A DNA stretch of 64,000 bases from an uncultured Phascolarctobacterium sp. (GTDB lineage: Bacteria; Bacillota; Negativicutes; Acidaminococcales; Acidaminococcaceae): the NCBI GenBank assembly GCA_900551745.1, contig URXA01000002.1, positions 62,001 to 126,000 of the forward strand. Direction: 5' to 3'. The notes under the pieces are model-generated. The model was not told the DNA's origin and ran no database searches. It saw only the letters and a list, made by a program, of their open reading frames with translations. Every line of letters begins with the position of its first letter. Position 1 is the stretch's first letter. A program made the translations under genes and the position numbers. This document shows positions 33,672 through 43,550 of the stretch, piece by piece.

Positions 33672-33941
33672 TTATTTTGCTTTAGATTCAGCATATTTTT
33701 TCATGATGCCGTCTTTGCTGAAAAGGTTTTTAACGGTATCAGTAGGTTGTGCACCTTTAGCCATCCAGGAAAGAGCTTTCTCTTCGTCGATCTTTACGGT
33801 AGCAGGTTGTACAGTGGAATCATAGAAACCGATGTTTTCGATGATGCGGCCGTCACGCGGAGAGCGGGAGTCAGCAACAACGATACGGTAAAAAGGAGCT
33901 TTTTTAGAGCCCATACGTTTTAAACGGATTTTAACTGCCAT
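33672..33941 (-). CDS. rpsP: 30S ribosomal protein S16
   Basis: 89 residues starting [20 protein letters not shown], the well-known S16 opening, followed by [12 protein letters not shown] and IGFYDS. S16 stabilises the 30S body. AAGGAGG precedes the ATG. It heads the rpsP-khpA-ylqD-rimM-trmD cluster and lies 38 bases past ffh. Confidence 0.97.
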   Translation of the reverse strand: MAVKIRLKRMGSKKAPFYRIVVADSRSPRDGRIIENIGFYDSTVQPATVKIDEEKALSWMAKGAQPTDTVKNLFSKDGIMKKYAESKAK

Positions 33942-33979
33942 GTCTATTTCACCTCCTTAAACCAGATGTTGATTTAAAT

Positions 33980-35329
33980 TTATTTGTTCATAAAAGGCAT
34001 TTTTAAACCGCCTTTTGAAGCAAACTTAGCCATACCCTGCATCTTTTTCATCATCTTTTTGCTTTCTTCAAAGTTTTTGAGAAGCTTGTTGACATCCTGC
34101 ACGCGCATACCGCAGCCTGCTGCGATACGTTTACGGCGGCTGCCGTTGATGATATCGGGATGACGGCGTTCTTTCGGGGTCATGGAACGGATGATGGCTT
34201 CAACGCGGTCGAATTCTTTTTCGTCAACGTTGGCTTCTTTCAGCTTCTGGCTGATGCCGCCCATACCGGGGATAAGCCCCAGAATAGTTTCAAGCGAACC
34301 CAGTTTTTTGACCTGCTGCATCTGTTCAAGGAACTGCTCGAGCGTGAACTCGTCTTTACGCAGTTTCTTTTCCATTTCCAGGGCTTTGGCAAGGTCGGTA
34401 GTCGACTGGATCTTTTCGATCAGCGACAGCATATCGCCCATACCCAGGATACGGGATGCCATACGGTCGGGGTGGAAGGGTTCCAAAGCGTCAAGTTTTT
34501 CGCCCATACCGACAAATTTGACCGGGCGTCCGGTAACGGCTTTGACTGACAGTACCGCACCGCCTCTGGCGTCGCCGTCGAGTTTGGTGACGATAAGTCC
34601 GTCTATGCCCAGCTCGCCGTTAAAGCTTTCGGCTACGGTGACGGCGTCCTGGCCTGTCATCGCATCGACGACCAGCAATATTTCATGCGGATTGACGGCA
34701 GCTTTGATATTGCGCAGTTCGTCCATCAGTTCTTCGTTGATATGTAAGCGGCCTGCGGTATCGATGATGACCGTGTCGCAAGCCAGGGAGAATGCTTTAT
34801 CCATTGACTGACGCGCTATCTCGACCGGAGATACCTGATCGCCAAGAGCAAAGACAGGCAGGGAAAGTTGTTCGCCCAGTACCTGTAATTGTTTGATAGC
34901 CGCCGGGCGGTAAACGTCGCCCGCTACCAGCAGCGGCTTTTTGCCTTTTTTGCGCAGCAGATTGCCAAGCTTGCCGGCGGTAGTAGTTTTACCTGCGCCC
35001 TGCAGGCCTACCAGCATAATAACTGTAGGCGGTTTGTCCGCTACGGTGAGCTTGCTTTGCGTGCCGCCCAAAAGCTGGGTCAGTTCGTCGTTGACGATCT
35101 TGATGATCTGCTGACCGGGAGTCAGGCTCTGCTGAACTGTTTCGCCCAGCGCGCGTTCTTTGATGTTGGCAACAAAATCTTTGACGACTTTAAAGTTGAC
35201 GTCTGCTTCAAGCAGAGCCATCCGCACTTCGCGCAGAGGCGCTTTAAGATCGTCTTCTGTTATTTTGCCGCTGCCGCGAAACATTTTTATCGCATTTTGC
35301 AGTCTTTCAGATAAATTTTCAAAAGCCAT
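33980..35329 (-). CDS. ffh: Signal recognition particle protein Ffh
   Basis: SRP54 GTPase that binds signal sequences and 4.5S/6S RNA. The N domain is followed by G1 GLQGAGKTTTAGK (about 108-120), DTAGRLHI, and TKLDGDARGG. The C-terminal M domain is Met-rich and carries the RNA-binding SRRKRIAAGCGM. It ends in a Met/Lys-rich tail. 449 residues is normal. The gene starts 2 bases after ylxM, so the two are coupled. Confidence 0.97.
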   Translation of the reverse strand: MAFENLSERLQNAIKMFRGSGKITEDDLKAPLREVRMALLEADVNFKVVKDFVANIKERALGETVQQSLTPGQQIIKIVNDELTQLLGGTQSKLTVADKPPTVIMLVGLQGAGKTTTAGKLGNLLRKKGKKPLLVAGDVYRPAAIKQLQVLGEQLSLPVFALGDQVSPVEIARQSMDKAFSLACDTVIIDTAGRLHINEELMDELRNIKAAVNPHEILLVVDAMTGQDAVTVAESFNGELGIDGLIVTKLDGDARGGAVLSVKAVTGRPVKFVGMGEKLDALEPFHPDRMASRILGMGDMLSLIEKIQSTTDLAKALEMEKKLRKDEFTLEQFLEQMQQVKKLGSLETILGLIPGMGGISQKLKEANVDEKEFDRVEAIIRSMTPKERRHPDIINGSRRKRIAAGCGMRVQDVNKLLKNFEESKKMMKKMQGMAKFASKGGLKMPFMNK

Positions 35330-35331
35330 TT

Positions 35332-35697
35332 TTACCTACTTTCGCCGCTCAATTCGTCTAAAATGCGGCGTACTTGTTGAAGTTCTGCCGAGCCACCGCT
35401 TTGGGCAAGGTGGTCAGCCAGCAGCCGGCTCATTTCTTCCAGCAGCTTTTTATCGTGATCATCGCGGGCCAGCAGCGCCAGTTTGCTTTCATAGCGTTCC
35501 AGCGTATGCTCTACCCGTTTGATAAGGTCGTGTATCGCTTGTCTTGATACTTCAAGTTCATCGGCTATCTCAGCCAGCGAAAGGTCGTCGCAGAAATACA
35601 GCTCCAGACATTTTTGCTGTTTTTCGGTGAGCAGGCAGCCGTAGGCGTCGAACAAACGTCCTAACCGTACTCTTTGCTCCAAACTGTTTTCCTGCAT
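35332..35697 (-). CDS. ylxM: YlxM, helix-turn-helix SRP-associated protein
   Basis: 121 residues; the sigma-region-4-like fold is seen in YGCLLTEKQQKCLELYFCDD and LSLAEIADELEVSRQAIHDL. YlxM proteins are encoded next to ffh and modulate SRP-FtsY GTPase activity in Firmicutes. GGTGA before ATG 35697 is a suitable ribosome-binding site. It lies between ftsY and ffh. Confidence 0.9.
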   Translation of the reverse strand: MQENSLEQRVRLGRLFDAYGCLLTEKQQKCLELYFCDDLSLAEIADELEVSRQAIHDLIKRVEHTLERYESKLALLARDDHDKKLLEEMSRLLADHLAQSGGSAELQQVRRILDELSGESR

Positions 35698-35773
35698 TTC
35701 AATCACCAAAATCTTTACATATTTTATCCGACTTGGGTATTATATCGAAAATCGCAGAGGCTGTCAAGCATTT

Positions 35774-36691
35774 TTACTTGTCACCATCAAACAAGGCGTC
35801 TACAAATTTATCGGCTTCGAATGGCCGGAAATCCATAATGCCTTCGCCGACACCGATCCACTTAACAGGCAAGCCAAGTTCTTCTTTGATGGCAATAACA
35901 ACACCGCCCTTAGCCGTGCCGTCGAGCTTGGTCAGCACAACGCCGGTGACGTTGGCGGTTTCCATAAAGACTTTGGCCTGATTGATAGCGTTCTGCCCTG
36001 TCGTTGCATCCAGCACGAGAAAGGTTTCATGCGGAGCTTCTGGTATCTCGCGTTTGATGATGCGGTGTACTTTCTCCAGCTCGTTCATCAGATTGGTTTT
36101 ATTGTGCAGCCGTCCGGCAGTATCAATAAAAAGTACATCGACATTGCGGGCAATAGCGGCTTTGACAGCGTCAAAAACCACGGCAGCCGGGTCAGCGCCT
36201 TCTTCGTGACGAATAACTTCGCAGCCGGCACGTTCGCCCCAGATCTGCAGCTGTTCAGCAGCGGCGGCACGGAAGGTATCGCCGGCAGCCAGCATGACTT
36301 TGTATTTGAACAGATGAAAATAGTTGGCCAGCTTGCCGATAGTAGTGGTTTTACCAACACCATTGACGCCCACGACAAGAATAACCGTAGGTTTGGCACC
36401 GATACGGGTACGCTGTCCTTCGTCCTGCAGCATTTCGGCAATATATTTTTTGAGGAACGGCATAACCTGCTCCGTCCCCTCGATTTCTTTCTTTTTAGCA
36501 GCCTGACGAACAGCGTCGATAAGCTTTTCTGTGGTTTTGACACCAACATCACCGCTCAGAAGGATCATTTCCAGTTCTTCCAGAAAGTCTTCATCGACTT
36601 TGGCCGACATACCTACAAGTTCTTCGATACGGTCAGTAAAGTTGCGGCGGGTCTTGCTGAGGCCGTCTTTCAGTCGTTCTAAAAATCCCAT
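35774..36691 (-). CDS. ftsY: SRP receptor FtsY
   Basis: Membrane-bound SRP receptor GTPase. The N domain is followed by G1 GVNGVGKTTTIGK, ALDTFRAAAAEQL-like LAAGDTFRAAAAEQL, DTAGRLHNK and TKLDGTAKGG. It lacks the long acidic A domain of enterobacterial FtsY, as in other Firmicutes; 305 residues. Its AAGGAG site lies in the end of smc, 4 bases away, so it is co-transcribed with smc. Confidence 0.97.
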   Translation of the reverse strand: MGFLERLKDGLSKTRRNFTDRIEELVGMSAKVDEDFLEELEMILLSGDVGVKTTEKLIDAVRQAAKKKEIEGTEQVMPFLKKYIAEMLQDEGQRTRIGAKPTVILVVGVNGVGKTTTIGKLANYFHLFKYKVMLAAGDTFRAAAAEQLQIWGERAGCEVIRHEEGADPAAVVFDAVKAAIARNVDVLFIDTAGRLHNKTNLMNELEKVHRIIKREIPEAPHETFLVLDATTGQNAINQAKVFMETANVTGVVLTKLDGTAKGGVVIAIKEELGLPVKWIGVGEGIMDFRPFEADKFVDALFDGDK

Positions 36692-36695
36692 GCTC

Positions 36696-39600
36696 TCACT
36701 CCTTTTCGCTCAATTTGACAGATAGTAATTTAGAAACACCGGATTCTTCCATGGTAACGCCGTGCAGAACATGCGCGGCTTCCATAGTGCCTTTGCGGTG
36801 TGTGATAACAATAAACTGCGTGCTTTCGGCATAGGCTGCCAGGAATTTCGCAAAGCGGTCAACATTAGCTTCGTCAAGTGCCGCATCTATTTCGTCAAGG
36901 ATACAGAAGGGTGAAGGCTGATAGCTGAGCAGAGCGAACAGCAGGGCGATAACCGTCAGGGCCCGCTCGCCTCCTGATAGCAGGAAAAGGCTCTGCAGTT
37001 TTTTACCGGGAGGCTGCACTTCGATATCGATACCACTGCCCAAAACGTCATTAGGGTCAGTAAGTTTTAAAGCAGCAGTACCGCCGCCGAATAAACGCAC
37101 ATAACAGTCGGAAAAATATTCGTTGATTTTTTCGAAGGCCTCTTTGAAGCGTTTGGCCATGCCGGAGTTGATTTCGCTGATAACTGCTTCCAGGTTGGCT
37201 TTGGCCTCTGAAAGATCGCTGTATTGACGCTGCAAAAATTCGTAGCGTTCGCTGACAGCTTCATATTGTTCGATTGCCGCAGGATTTACCGGGCCTAAGG
37301 TTTCAATTTCACGCTCTAAACGCAGTTCACGCCGACGTAAAGCCCCATCGCTTTCATCCAGCAGATCACCGCTGGCACGTGCTTCGTCCAGAGTAATACG
37401 GTATTCAGTCGCCAGCTGTTCCAGAGCATGGTCATAGTCGCTGTTTTGGCGTACCATTTCCATCGCTGCCTGATTGCGCTTGGTTTCAGCAACAGTCAGT
37501 TCTTTTTTCAAAGAATCCAGCCGCTCGCCTGCCACTGCCTGCTTTTCAGTAATGGCAATACGTTTGGCACCGAATTCATCTTTACCGCCGACAACGGTCT
37601 GTAATTCGGCCAGTAATGCGGTACTGCTGGCAGCCAGCTGTTCAGTGCTGGTTTTGCTGGCCGTTATCACGTCAAGCAAATGCTTTTGCTCGTCTTCATT
37701 AGCAGCAAGTTCCTGCTGCATACGCCCCATATCAGCATCAAGCTGCTGCATCCGCTCGGCCATCATCGCAGTACGTGCGGCAGTCGATTCCAGTTCGACC
37801 CTGGCATCCTGCAGACGATTACGGATAGATGCCAGCGCACTGTGATCAGCTGCCGTTTGTTTCTGCAGATCATCCAGCAGCTGTTTGCCCTGTGCGTCTT
37901 CGGCTTCCAGAGCCGTTAGCTGCGGGCGCAGGTCGTTAAGCTGCTGGCGAGCTGCCATATATTCCTGAGAAACCTGATTGCGGTCATCCAGCAGAAGCTC
38001 CAGCCGTTCCGCAGCCTGACGCTGCTCTGCGCTTAAACGCTCCAGAGCTACGCCCAGCTCAGCTTTACGGATTTCTTTCTGCTGCAGGTCCTGGCGCAGT
38101 TCCACCAGCTTGTTATTATAAACTTTTAAAGTATTTTCGTGTTCTTCAAGCAGCTCCTGATATCCCAGCAGCTCACGGCGTAAAACACCTGCCTTTTGTT
38201 CCTGTTCGTCGATCTCTTTGCCGCGCGACAGAAATCCGGCTTCCTTCTGCTGCCTGCTGCCGCCAGTCAGCGAACCGCCGGCATTGACGACATCTCCCGC
38301 CAATGTAACGACTCGGGTACGGAAGTTACTTTTTTTGGCGGCTGCCAAAGCGGCATCCATATCGTCCGCTACCAGCACCCGACCCAGCAAAAATTTAAAG
38401 ATCGGCGCCAGTTTTATATCATAACTGATCAGATCGGCAGCAAATCCCCGAATACCAGGCAGTTTTGCCAGTGCATCTTCTTCACTGCGGCGTTCATAAT
38501 ATTTGATAGTATCAAGCGGCAGGAAGGTCGCCCGCCCGGCCTGACGCTGTTTAAGATAGGCGATGGCCTTTTTGGCGGCTTCCGAGCTGCCCATAACAAG
38601 GTTCTGCGCCGCTCCTCCTAATGCAGTTTCTATTGCAACTACATATTCAGGCTGCACTTCGATCAGTTCAGCGGCAACACCGATAACGTCGCTGCGCCAG
38701 GGTTCCTGCGACTGCAGCACTGTTTTGATACCATAGCCAAAGCCTTCATAGCTTTTCTGCATATTCTGCAGCAGGTTCAAACGGCTTTCCAGCGCTGTGA
38801 TCCTGTTTTGACATTCTTTATGCTGCGACAGAACTTTATTCAACGCTTCGGTTTCTTCGGCAGCTTTAGCACTCACTTCCCTGCCATCGCGTTTAATAAG
38901 CTCCAAAGAGTTTTCTACATTGCTCTGCTCGTCGTTCATATTACGGTAACGTGTCTGCAGTTCTTCGCCTGCGGTCTCTGCTTCAGCGATGCTCTTTTTA
39001 AGGGCGTCACGCTTACGCATCCGCTGTTCCTGCTCCTGCTCCAGTCCACGGATCTCGTTTCGCAGATTGACCATTGTGCGCATATTATCGAAAGCAGCTG
39101 TTTTCATATTTTCCATTGCAGCTTCAGCTTCGCTGATACGCGTTTCTTTTTCTGCCTGTTCTCCGGTCAGCTTGCTTACCAAAAGCTGTGCGGCAGCCTG
39201 CTGCACTTCTAAACGGTCATAATCCACGACCATCGTTTTGAGCTGAGTATCCAAGGCTGCGATCTGTTCCTGCAGCTTTTTGCCCTGCTCTTCCAAACGC
39301 AGTCCTGATTTTTCGCTTTGCCGAACACGCTCTGCCAACACAGCTTCCTGACCACGCAGTTTTTCCAGAGCTGTTTCTTTTTCTTTGATATCGTCCTGAA
39401 TACGGTTATAGGCTTCACTGAGCTTATCCAGCTCCATTTGTAAGGCACTGCATTCAGCTTCCTGTGTGCTGACGGCAGTAGCGCGTTCCAGCACTTTATT
39501 TTCAAGTTCGGCATCCTGTGCGTTCAGCTTCTGCCGAATATTTTCAATATTTTCGATCTTGTGCACAAATTGGGTCAGTTTGCAGGCACGCAGTTCTTTA

Positions 39601-40256
39601 GCCAGCAGATTGAATTTGCGTGTTTGCTCTGCGGCAAGGCGCAGAGGTTCGACCTGACCTTCGACTTCGGCTTTGATGTCGTTGATGCGGGTCAGGTTGG
39701 CAGCGGTATCGTCCAGGCGCCGCATAGCTTCTTTTTTACGCATCCTGAATTTGGCAATACCAGCGGCTTCTTCAAACAAAGCGCGGCGTTCTTCAGGACG
39801 GCTGTTCAGGATTTCGTCAATCTTATTCTGGCCGATAATGGACATGGAGCCACGTCCCAGGCCAGTATCTGCCAAAAGGTCAAGAATGTCTTTTAAACGG
39901 CAGTTCTTTTTATTGATGGAGTATTCGCTGTCACCGCTGCGAAAAACGCGGCGGGTGATGCTTACTTCATCAAATTCAAGACTGAGACGATGATCGCTGT
40001 TGTCAAAAATCAGCGTCACTTCGGCAACACCCAAAGGTCTGCGCTTGCCGCTGCCGGAAAAAATAACATCTTCCATTTTGCTGCCGCGCAGATATTTGGC
40101 ACTTTGCTCGCCCAGTACCCAGCGGATCGCATCAGAAATGTTGCTCTTGCCGCTGCCGTTAGGTCCAACGATTGCCGTAATGCCAGAACCGAAGCTTAAT
40201 TCAATTTTATCTGCAAAGGATTTGAATCCATAAGTCGAAAATGACTTTAAATGCAC
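36696..40256 (-). CDS. smc: Chromosome partition protein SMC
   Basis: Condensin ATPase that compacts and segregates the chromosome. Walker A GPNGSGKSN is near residue 32; two long coiled coils flank a hinge at about 500-670 that includes GAAQNLVMGSSEAAKKA. The C-terminal head has signature LLSGGERALT and Walker B FCILDEIDAALDEAN. About 1186 residues is full length. GTG at 40256 (VHLKSF) is preferred, with GGGTGA before it; TTG at 40268 is the alternative. It precedes ftsY. rnc, often adjacent in Firmicutes, lies 4 kb away here. Confidence 0.96.
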   Translation of the reverse strand: MHLKSFSTYGFKSFADKIELSFGSGITAIVGPNGSGKSNISDAIRWVLGEQSAKYLRGSKMEDVIFSGSGKRRPLGVAEVTLIFDNSDHRLSLEFDEVSITRRVFRSGDSEYSINKKNCRLKDILDLLADTGLGRGSMSIIGQNKIDEILNSRPEERRALFEEAAGIAKFRMRKKEAMRRLDDTAANLTRINDIKAEVEGQVEPLRLAAEQTRKFNLLAKELRACKLTQFVHKIENIENIRQKLNAQDAELENKVLERATAVSTQEAECSALQMELDKLSEAYNRIQDDIKEKETALEKLRGQEAVLAERVRQSEKSGLRLEEQGKKLQEQIAALDTQLKTMVVDYDRLEVQQAAAQLLVSKLTGEQAEKETRISEAEAAMENMKTAAFDNMRTMVNLRNEIRGLEQEQEQRMRKRDALKKSIAEAETAGEELQTRYRNMNDEQSNVENSLELIKRDGREVSAKAAEETEALNKVLSQHKECQNRITALESRLNLLQNMQKSYEGFGYGIKTVLQSQEPWRSDVIGVAAELIEVQPEYVVAIETALGGAAQNLVMGSSEAAKKAIAYLKQRQAGRATFLPLDTIKYYERRSEEDALAKLPGIRGFAADLISYDIKLAPIFKFLLGRVLVADDMDAALAAAKKSNFRTRVVTLAGDVVNAGGSLTGGSRQQKEAGFLSRGKEIDEQEQKAGVLRRELLGYQELLEEHENTLKVYNNKLVELRQDLQQKEIRKAELGVALERLSAEQRQAAERLELLLDDRNQVSQEYMAARQQLNDLRPQLTALEAEDAQGKQLLDDLQKQTAADHSALASIRNRLQDARVELESTAARTAMMAERMQQLDADMGRMQQELAANEDEQKHLLDVITASKTSTEQLAASSTALLAELQTVVGGKDEFGAKRIAITEKQAVAGERLDSLKKELTVAETKRNQAAMEMVRQNSDYDHALEQLATEYRITLDEARASGDLLDESDGALRRRELRLEREIETLGPVNPAAIEQYEAVSERYEFLQRQYSDLSEAKANLEAVISEINSGMAKRFKEAFEKINEYFSDCYVRLFGGGTAALKLTDPNDVLGSGIDIEVQPPGKKLQSLFLLSGGERALTVIALLFALLSYQPSPFCILDEIDAALDEANVDRFAKFLAAYAESTQFIVITHRKGTMEAAHVLHGVTMEESGVSKLLSVKLSEKE

Positions 40257-40575
40257 AAAATCACCCAATCTGCAATATTCTATCAGTATATTTTACCATA
40301 GATGAAGGTTTCATACAATTATCTGACTCAACGCACTTTTTTTAATCAGGCGCTGCCGTTATACTTAAGAAGCAAAAAGTATTTTTTGAAACACTTTTGC
40401 TATATTTCAGGTCGTTTTGTAAAATATTTTTACATTTTTTATCCTGATGCTAAAAATAATGATTTAATTATGATATAATATGAACACTTGGCAGGACAGT
40501 AGAATGCTGCCAATCGCCAGAATAACCCGGGTCCTGGCATCCGGACAAAATTTATCAGCAGTGAGGGGATTTTAC

Positions 40576-41769
40576 ATGAAACTTTCAGCACGTATCCAAA
40601 GTTTGACTTCTTCACCTATCAGAAAGCTGTCGCCGTATGCAGATGCAGCTAAAGCGAAGGGTAAAAAAATTTATCACCTGAATATCGGGCAGCCCGATAT
40701 CAAAACTCCTGACCAGTTTATGGAAAGCATCCGCACTTATGACGAGCAGGTAATTGCTTATGGCAATTCCAAAGGCGAAGGCTTCCTGATCGAAGCGATA
40801 CGCAAATACTATGCTGACAAAGGTATGGATTTTGCTGCCGATGATATTTTTATTACTAACGGCGGCAGCGAAGCTTTGATTTTTGCTGTCATGGCCTTAT
40901 GTGATCCAGGAGATGAGATCATGGTATTCGAGCCGTTTTATGCTAACTATACTACTTTTGCCAGAGAGTTCGGCGCTAAAATCAACGCTGTGCAGACAAA
41001 TGTAACTGACGGTTACCATCTGCCTGACGCTGCCGCTATCGAAGCGCAGATCACGCCCAGAACAAAAGCAATTTTACTGACTAATCCCGGTAATCCGACC
41101 GGTGTTGTTTATACACAGGAAGAAATGGATATGATTTCGGCAATCGTCCGTAAATATGACCTGGCTTTGATCGCCGATGAAGTATACCGTGAATTTGTTT
41201 ATGACGGCGCTTACCGCAGCTTTGGCACAATGCCCGAACTTGCCGACAACCTGATTATCATTGATTCGGTTTCTAAACGCTACAGTGCCTGTGGCGCCCG
41301 TATCGGCTGTATTATCAGCAAAAACAAAGAGCTTGCCAAGCAGATTATCAAATGCTGCCAGGGTCGTCTGTGCAGCCCAATTCTGGAACAGGTCGGCGCG
41401 GCTACTTTATATACTACTCCCGTCAGCTATCTGGAGGAAGTAAATCAAGAGTACAAAAAACGCCGTGATACGATCGTTGCCGCCCTTAAAAAGCTGCCTG
41501 ACGTAGTTGCTTCCGATCCGAAGGGAGCCTTTTATATTATGGTGCAGCTGCCCGTAGACGATGCTGAAAAGTTTGCTATCTGGACTTTGGAAAATTTTGC
41601 TATTGATAACGAAACTGTTATGTTCGCTCCCGGCAACGGTTTCTACAGCGACCCGGAGTTGGGTGTTAATGAGGCTAGGCTGGCCTATGTTCTCAATTGT
41701 GATGATCTGAAAAAGGCAATTTATATCCTGGGTGAAGCACTGAAGGCATATCCAGGAAAAACTAACTGA
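40576..41769 (+). CDS. Class I/II pyridoxal-phosphate aminotransferase
   Basis: 397 residues of the aspartate-aminotransferase fold. Visible are LNIGQPDIKTP, the NPGNPTGVVY block, ALIADEVYREFVYDG, and IIDSVSKRYSACGARIG, whose Lys is the cofactor-binding residue. The C-terminal arm contains FYIMVQLPVDDAEKFA. The substrate cannot be told; aspartate, aromatic or branched amino acids are possible. GAGGGGA precedes the ATG at 40576. A -10 box TATAAT lies at 40474-40479, giving a leader of about 90 bases; the frame stays open back to 40480. Confidence 0.88.
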   Translation: MKLSARIQSLTSSPIRKLSPYADAAKAKGKKIYHLNIGQPDIKTPDQFMESIRTYDEQVIAYGNSKGEGFLIEAIRKYYADKGMDFAADDIFITNGGSEALIFAVMALCDPGDEIMVFEPFYANYTTFAREFGAKINAVQTNVTDGYHLPDAAAIEAQITPRTKAILLTNPGNPTGVVYTQEEMDMISAIVRKYDLALIADEVYREFVYDGAYRSFGTMPELADNLIIIDSVSKRYSACGARIGCIISKNKELAKQIIKCCQGRLCSPILEQVGAATLYTTPVSYLEEVNQEYKKRRDTIVAALKKLPDVVASDPKGAFYIMVQLPVDDAEKFAIWTLENFAIDNETVMFAPGNGFYSDPELGVNEARLAYVLNCDDLKKAIYILGEALKAYPGKTN

Positions 41770-41780
41770 TAACTAAAGTA

Positions 41781-41813
41781 AAAGCCTTGAATACTTTTTG
41801 TATTCAAGGCTTT
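41781..41813 (+). terminator. Terminator of the aminotransferase gene
   Basis: AAAGCCTTGAATAC and GTATTCAAGGCTTT form a perfect 14-bp stem around TTTTT, followed by more Ts. It may also serve the convergent glycosylase gene. Confidence 0.85.
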
Positions 41814-41821
41814 TTTATTTT

Positions 41822-42319
41822 TTAACGGCCGGTATTGATAACCTGCCACGCTTCCAAAAGCTTCGGCAGCCGCCAGCGGGCATTGGCCGGGCTGGTAGAA
41901 GGCAGGAAATGCACAGTAATCCTCTGCAGATCAAGCTGTCTGGTATATTTTTTAAAGGCGGCGGCAGCTTTGCCTCCATTACAGCAGATAGTATGTATCT
42001 GCGGATGATTCTGCAAAAATCCGGCCAGATCGTTAGGCTGCTCGCAGGTAATATCTGAATCAAGACTGCCTTCACGTTCGCAGTAACCCAGTACGTCCCA
42101 AAGAGCTATACGGTTATCTAAAAGCATCTGCTTTTTATCCGCATAATCCAAAGGAACCTCAGCATAGCCTAAAAGCATCGTCACCAACGGCCAAAAACGA
42201 TTCTGCGGATGTCCGTAATACTGCTGCATCTGCAAGGAACGAACACCGGGCATAGAACCGAGAATGAGCAGCCTGCTGTCTGCGTCAGCTACCGGGTCAA
42301 AGCTTTGACATTCACTCAT
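41822..42319 (-). CDS. DNA-deoxyinosine glycosylase (UDG superfamily)
   Basis: 165 residues. LLILGSMPGVRSLQ and YYGHPQNRFWPL form the active-site region and STSPAN the DNA-intercalating loop, typical of family 6 uracil-DNA-glycosylase-like enzymes that remove hypoxanthine from DNA. GAGG precedes the ATG. It overlaps the upstream radical SAM gene by 8 bases, so they share a transcript. Confidence 0.85.
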   Translation of the reverse strand: MSECQSFDPVADADSRLLILGSMPGVRSLQMQQYYGHPQNRFWPLVTMLLGYAEVPLDYADKKQMLLDNRIALWDVLGYCEREGSLDSDITCEQPNDLAGFLQNHPQIHTICCNGGKAAAAFKKYTRQLDLQRITVHFLPSTSPANARWRLPKLLEAWQVINTGR

Positions 42320-43325
42320 CGTCCAACCTCCAGCTTAGCATAATACGTTCTGCATCAGGCCTGGCTTTGATATTTACAGGAATCGGACCTGCAAGCTGCT
42401 GCCAGCGCTGCAGATTATTGTTTTTCAGCCCGCGCAGCTTTGATTCAAGCTTGCTCGGGCAGGTTATTACTATGTTTTCCGCGCCTTGGCAAAACAGACT
42501 CTGCAGCTGCGGAGTCAGTTCGTCATAGAGCAAAAAACTTTGCACAAGTTCACCAAAAGAGGGGTGGAACGGTCCCGCAATAATATTGCCTTCACTGCAC
42601 AATTCTTCATCGGCCTGCAAGCCAACACGAATGATTTTGATCCCAGCCAGCGTTAATTTGCTATATACATAAGCGCTTTGCTCAACTGCTGCTTCCAGTG
42701 TCAGAGGCTCAAATTCACCAAGTTTATAAATATGCTCAAGCGGCGTGCCTTTTATTACCAGCAAGGGATAAATACGGACAAAAGAAGGACTGAGATTAAG
42801 CACCTGCTCAACCGTAGCTTTGACGCTGTCAAAGCTTTGTCCAGGCATACCTACCATCAGCTGCAGTCCGATCTCAAAACCATACTGTTTCAGCAAAGCA
42901 ACAGCCTTATAAACATCGGTGGCCTGATGCCCCCGCTCCGCCGCTGCCAAAACAGCATCGTCCAGCGACTGTACACCCAGTTCTACTGTTTTTACGCCGT
43001 GTACCTGCAGCAGCTCTAAACGGACGGCATCAATATAATCTGGTCGGGTAGATAACCGCACACTGCCGATGACTCCTTCCGCCAAAAGTTTATCTACAGG
43101 CCGGAAAAGTTCTGTCTGCAAGTCGACCGGTAAACCTGTAAACGAGCCGCCGTAAAAAGCCGCTTCGTTGGAAGGCCCCGGTTTGATCCATTGCAGATAG
43201 CGTTCGAGCTGCTGCTCTACGTCTCTCGCCGATGCAGTCTGCTGACCGCTGATAGTTTTTTGATTACAGAACACGCACTGGTGCGGACAGCCAGCATGCG
43301 GTATAAACACAGGTATGATTGCCAC
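42312..43325 (-). CDS. Elp3-like radical SAM protein
   Basis: 337 residues. The cluster-binding motif is GCPHQCVFCNQKT (CxxxCxxC) near the N-terminus. TVELGVQSLDDAVLAAAERG and GLQLMVGMPGQS follow the pattern of Elp3/HemN-like radical SAM enzymes. It lacks the acetyltransferase domain of true Elp3. Homologues occur near rnc and smc in other Negativicutes and Clostridia, as here; the substrate is unknown. GTG at 43325 is chosen because AAGGAGG precedes it by 8 bases and would lie inside the gene if ATG 43343 were used. Confidence 0.85.
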   Translation of the reverse strand: MAIIPVFIPHAGCPHQCVFCNQKTISGQQTASARDVEQQLERYLQWIKPGPSNEAAFYGGSFTGLPVDLQTELFRPVDKLLAEGVIGSVRLSTRPDYIDAVRLELLQVHGVKTVELGVQSLDDAVLAAAERGHQATDVYKAVALLKQYGFEIGLQLMVGMPGQSFDSVKATVEQVLNLSPSFVRIYPLLVIKGTPLEHIYKLGEFEPLTLEAAVEQSAYVYSKLTLAGIKIIRVGLQADEELCSEGNIIAGPFHPSFGELVQSFLLYDELTPQLQSLFCQGAENIVITCPSKLESKLRGLKNNNLQRWQQLAGPIPVNIKARPDAERIMLSWRLDDE

Positions 43326-43476
43326 TGCCCTGCCTCCTTGCATTAAACGTTTATTATGATCCGGCTTATTAGTGCGCCTGCATTTTTATCAACGCACTTA
43401 GTAATTGCATTATACCCGTATCAACGGTCCCGGTCAATGCCTGTCATATACCCTGGTATCATTCACAAAATTTTAC

Positions 43477-43527
43477 TTGCCATTTTTGGGAAAAGTTGTT
43501 ATAATTCAATTAGTCCGATTTCGGACT
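43477..43527 (+). promoter_or_regulatory. Promoter and operator of the marR-SMR operon
   Basis: TTGCCA (43477-43482), a 17-bp spacer and TATAAT (43500-43505) form a strong promoter. Just downstream AGTCCGA-TT-TCGGACT (43512-43527) is a perfect palindrome at the expected transcription start, a typical MarR autoregulation site. Confidence 0.75.
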
Positions 43528-43550
43528 TTATTAGAAAAAGGAGGGCGCTT

